Below are positions 14,796-17,273 of a stretch of 17,273 nucleotides of DNA, piece after piece. The translations under genes and the position numbers were made by a program. Origin of the DNA: JAMOBE01 sp039908285 (GTDB taxonomy: Bacteria > Pseudomonadota > Alphaproteobacteria > Rhodospirillales > Rhodospirillaceae); NCBI GenBank assembly GCA_039908285.1, contig JAMOBE010000076.1:1-17273 (forward strand), written 5' to 3'. Every line of letters begins with the position of its first letter. Position 1 is the stretch's first letter. A model generated the notes under the pieces. The model was not told where the DNA came from. It saw nothing but the letters and a program-made list of their open reading frames with translations, and made no database searches.

Positions 14796-17099
14796 ATGGA
14801 GCGCAAGGATATCTCCCGTTTTCTCAGCGAGCAGGTCAGGTTGCTCGTGGAGCTTCCTGCCGAAAAGATAGAACAACTGATGGCCGGGGCAAATGTCCGC
14901 ACCTATGAGCCAAACGAAGCCATCCTCAACTTCGGCGAGGAAAACCACACGGTCAAGGTTCTGCTGGAAGGAACGGCGGCCGCCAGCCTCACGGACAACG
15001 ACGGCAACCAGCATCACCTGGCCGATCTCCATGCCGGCGAAATGATCGGTGCGTTTTCGGTTCTCAGTGGCGACCGCACCACGGCCGACGTGATCGCCGT
15101 GTCACGCTGTTCCCTGCTGTTGATCCGGGAGGATGTGTTCACCTCGCTCGTGGCGACCCACCCGCCGACGGTCCGCCTGCTGACCAGGGCCATCGCCGAA
15201 CAGACGAAGATGCGGGCCGTTCACGAAAATTTCGACCGCCAGGGTGAGGACCCGTATTGCTGCCGGCTGATCACCGACCAGCCGACCCGCCTGCTGGTGA
15301 TCAACTGCGGCTCGTCGTCGTTGAAGTACAACCTTTATGACACGGGGGATGAGTCGCGCAATTGCCATGGCCTGATCGAGCGCATCGGCGAGAACGGCAC
15401 GCGACTGATCCATGACGGTGGTCATGGCCGGGTGACGCGTGATCTCCCGGGCGGTGATCATGGGGCGGCCTTCGTTGCCATGGTCGCCGAGCTGACCGGC
15501 GAGAACGGGCCGATCATTTCGCCCGACGACATCGTCGCCGTCGGCCATCGCGTCGCGCATGGCGGCGAGACGTTCCAGAACGCCGTGCTGATCACCGACG
15601 GGGTCGAGGCCGCCATCGAGGCGCTCTCTCCCCTGGCGCCACTGCACAATCCCGTCAATCTGAGCGGCATCCGCGCCGCCCGGCGGCTGTTCGCCAACGC
15701 TCAGCATGTCGCCGTGTTCGACACGTCGTTCCACCAGACGCTGCCGCCCTACGCCTATCTGTACGGCCTGCCCTATGGCCACTACGCCGACAAGGGCATC
15801 CGCCGCTATGGCTTCCACGGCATGTCCCATCACTACGTTGCCCTGAAGGCGGCGGAGACGCTGCAACGCCCCTACAACAAGCTGCGCATCGTCTCCTGTC
15901 ACCTCGGCAACGGCGCCTCGGCCTGCGCCATCGATCACGGCCGCTCGATGGACACGTCGATGGGCCTGACGCCGTCCGAGGGGCTCATCATGGGCACCCG
16001 CAGTGGCACCATCGACCCGGCCATCCTGATCTATCTGATGCGGACCGAGGGGGCGAGCGCCGATGACCTCGATCGCCTGATCAACCGGGAGAGCGGTCTC
16101 AAGGGACTGTCAGGGATCGCCAACGACATGCGCGCCATCCAGGCCGCCGCGGAGGAGGGCAACCACCGCGCCCTGCTGGCGGTCAAGACCTACTGCTATG
16201 CCGTGCGCAAGTATATCGGCGCCTACGTCGCGGCGATGGGGGGCATCGACGCCCTGATCTTCACCGGCGGCATCGGCCAGGGTTCGGCCGGCGTGCGCAA
16301 CCTGGCCTGCCAGGGGCTCGCCTGCATGGGCATCGTCCTCGATGAGGAAAAGAACCGCACGGCCCAGGGCTTCGACAGGGTCGCCGTCGTCTCCACCGAC
16401 GACTCGCCGGTCAAGGTGCTGGTGGTGCCGACCGACGAGGAGCGGATGATCGCGCGGGAAACCCTGCGCACCCTCAGCCGTCTGCACATCAGCACCCTGA
16501 TCCGCAAACCCGATCAGCCGGAGGTGATCATCGAGGTCTCGGCCCATCACATCCACCTCAGCCAGGCCCACGTCGAGGCGCTGTTCGGCCAGGGCCACCA
16601 GTTGACATCGGACGCGGAACTCTCCCAGCCCGGCCAGTTCGCCTGTGTGGAACAGGTGGACCTGGTTGGCCCCAAGGGCCGGGTGGAGAACGTGCGGGTT
16701 CTGGGTCCGACCCGCGGGGAGACGCAGATCGAAATCTCGATGACCGAGCAGTTCCGGCTTGGCATTCACCCGCCGATTCGGGAATCCGGTGACCTTGGCG
16801 GCACCCCCGGCCTGACCCTGGAGGGACCGGCCGGCACGATCACCATTCCCCGTGGCGTCATCTGCGCCCAGCGTCACATCCACATGTCGCCGGCGGAAGC
16901 GATCCGCTTTGGTCTGCGCGATCGTTATGTCGTACAGGTCAAGGTCGGCACCGACCGCGAGCTGATCTTTGGCGACGTGCTCGTGCGGGTTCACCCCGAC
17001 TATCGGCTCGCCATGCACATCGACACCGACGAAGCCAACGCCGCGCACATCTCCACCGGCGCGGTCGGCTTCATCGCCGAAATCCAGAGCCGAAGATAA
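14796..17099 (+). CDS. ackA: CNMP-domain / acetate kinase / PduL phosphotransacylase triple fusion
   Basis: The product is 767 residues; ATG 14796 follows GAAGG by 6 bases. Residues 1-130 form a cyclic-nucleotide-binding-type barrel with a cassette GAFSVLSGDRTTADV (85-99). Residues 166-557 are a full acetate kinase: NCGSSSLK from Asn170, HRVAHGG with Arg252, FHGMSHHYV with His341, GTRSGTIDP with Arg402, and TDEE with Glu548; the 252/341/402 spacing equals Arg91/His180/Arg241 of the Methanosarcina enzyme. Residues 572-767 are a complete PduL-type phosphotransacylase with its two histidine motifs, HHIHLS (584-589) and RHIHMS (694-698). The chain could thus convert acetyl-CoA to acetyl phosphate and then to acetate plus ATP, in the cytosol. 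The CNMP part suggests allosteric control, although the glutamate that normally grips the ribose is Ala86 here. It is divergent from the redox operon, whose first product also carries CNMP folds. Confidence 0.92.
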   Translation: MERKDISRFLSEQVRLLVELPAEKIEQLMAGANVRTYEPNEAILNFGEENHTVKVLLEGTAAASLTDNDGNQHHLADLHAGEMIGAFSVLSGDRTTADVIAVSRCSLLLIREDVFTSLVATHPPTVRLLTRAIAEQTKMRAVHENFDRQGEDPYCCRLITDQPTRLLVINCGSSSLKYNLYDTGDESRNCHGLIERIGENGTRLIHDGGHGRVTRDLPGGDHGAAFVAMVAELTGENGPIISPDDIVAVGHRVAHGGETFQNAVLITDGVEAAIEALSPLAPLHNPVNLSGIRAARRLFANAQHVAVFDTSFHQTLPPYAYLYGLPYGHYADKGIRRYGFHGMSHHYVALKAAETLQRPYNKLRIVSCHLGNGASACAIDHGRSMDTSMGLTPSEGLIMGTRSGTIDPAILIYLMRTEGASADDLDRLINRESGLKGLSGIANDMRAIQAAAEEGNHRALLAVKTYCYAVRKYIGAYVAAMGGIDALIFTGGIGQGSAGVRNLACQGLACMGIVLDEEKNRTAQGFDRVAVVSTDDSPVKVLVVPTDEERMIARETLRTLSRLHISTLIRKPDQPEVIIEVSAHHIHLSQAHVEALFGQGHQLTSDAELSQPGQFACVEQVDLVGPKGRVENVRVLGPTRGETQIEISMTEQFRLGIHPPIRESGDLGGTPGLTLEGPAGTITIPRGVICAQRHIHMSPAEAIRFGLRDRYVVQVKVGTDRELIFGDVLVRVHPDYRLAMHIDTDEANAAHISTGAVGFIAEIQSRR

Positions 17100-17135
17100 T
17101 TTTCTTCCAGGGCAAACGGGTGAGCCTATCAATAG

Positions 17136-17166
17136 CCCTCTCCCCCCCCCTTCAGGGGGGAGAGGG
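17136..17166. terminator. GC-rich hairpin after the acetate kinase fusion, possible terminator
   Basis: CCCTCTCCCCCC (17136-17147) and GGGGGGAGAGGG (17155-17166) pair perfectly over 12 bases, 37 bases after the stop codon. No T-run follows (TTGGG), so it is not a classical intrinsic terminator. Similar CCCTCTCC hairpins are frequent intergenic repeats in alphaproteobacteria. After it, 17167-17273 shows nothing I can name. Confidence 0.5.
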
Positions 17167-17273
17167 TTGGGTGAGCAACCGTATTGTTGGGGGGTGTCCC
17201 TCCGTCCCGACCTGAGGCCAGCGTGCCGTCGTGCTCGCAGCCGTCAAGAAGAAAGTACCGCAAGAGGCGGCAC

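Noticed and set aside
17167..17273. Minus-strand open frame entering from the right edge
   Set aside because: It is only about 100 bases, runs into the CCCTCTCC repeat, and shows no motif, so a partial gene cannot be supported.

Overview
The window reads as chromosomal DNA of a GC-rich proteobacterium, most likely an alphaproteobacterium of the Rhodospirillales / Magnetospirillum kind. That assignment is an inference from the GC-rich coding style, the GCGTTTCCGC-type intergenic palindromes, the wealth of c-type cytochromes and the group II introns. It cannot be proved from this window. There are no rRNA or tRNA genes and no CRISPR array.

Left part (1-3550) is an accessory, repeat-rich zone. 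It opens with the 5' end of a group II intron on the minus strand (1-119), which stops within a base or two of a stem-loop palindrome. More palindromes follow. A lone gene (595-2628) encodes a TPR-plus-SAM-methyltransferase protein of visibly lower GC than the rest. Behind it lie two large hairpin repeats (2672-2800 and 2855-2911) and the truncated 3' end of a second group II intron on the plus strand: a maturase C-terminal fragment, then RNA domains V and VI. This zone looks like a landing site for small mobile elements.

Middle (3551-6052) is a complete ATP-dependent Lon protease on the plus strand, with a glycine-rich N-terminus encoded by a G-run repeat.

Core (6070-14505, minus strand) is a six-gene redox cluster, tightly packed with ATGA overlaps. 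In transcription order it encodes: (1) a cytoplasmic protein with two cyclic-nucleotide-binding folds fused to a four-[4Fe-4S] ferredoxin; (2) a membrane cytochrome b with two His pairs suited to two hemes; (3) a decaheme cytochrome c with a nine-cysteine N-terminal domain predicted to be cytoplasmic, one membrane helix and ten CXXCH motifs; (4) a membrane-anchored FAD/NAD(P)/[2Fe-2S] reductase; (5) a tetraheme c554-like cytochrome; (6) after its own candidate promoter, a tetraheme cytochrome built of two diheme repeats. Together they look like an electron conduit between cytoplasmic NAD(P)H/ferredoxin and periplasmic hemes, with a nucleotide sensor built into the cytoplasmic end.

Right part (14796-17099, plus strand, divergent from the cluster) is one gene encoding three fused modules: a cyclic-nucleotide-binding-type domain, acetate kinase and a PduL phosphotransacylase. 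This is a whole acetyl-CoA-to-acetate ATP-forming pathway on one chain under a putative ligand sensor. Both divergent genes carry CNMP folds. This suggests, as inference, that the locus couples fermentative ATP production and electron disposal to a shared second messenger. I regard the divergent pair and its attached redox cluster as the most likely undescribed system here.
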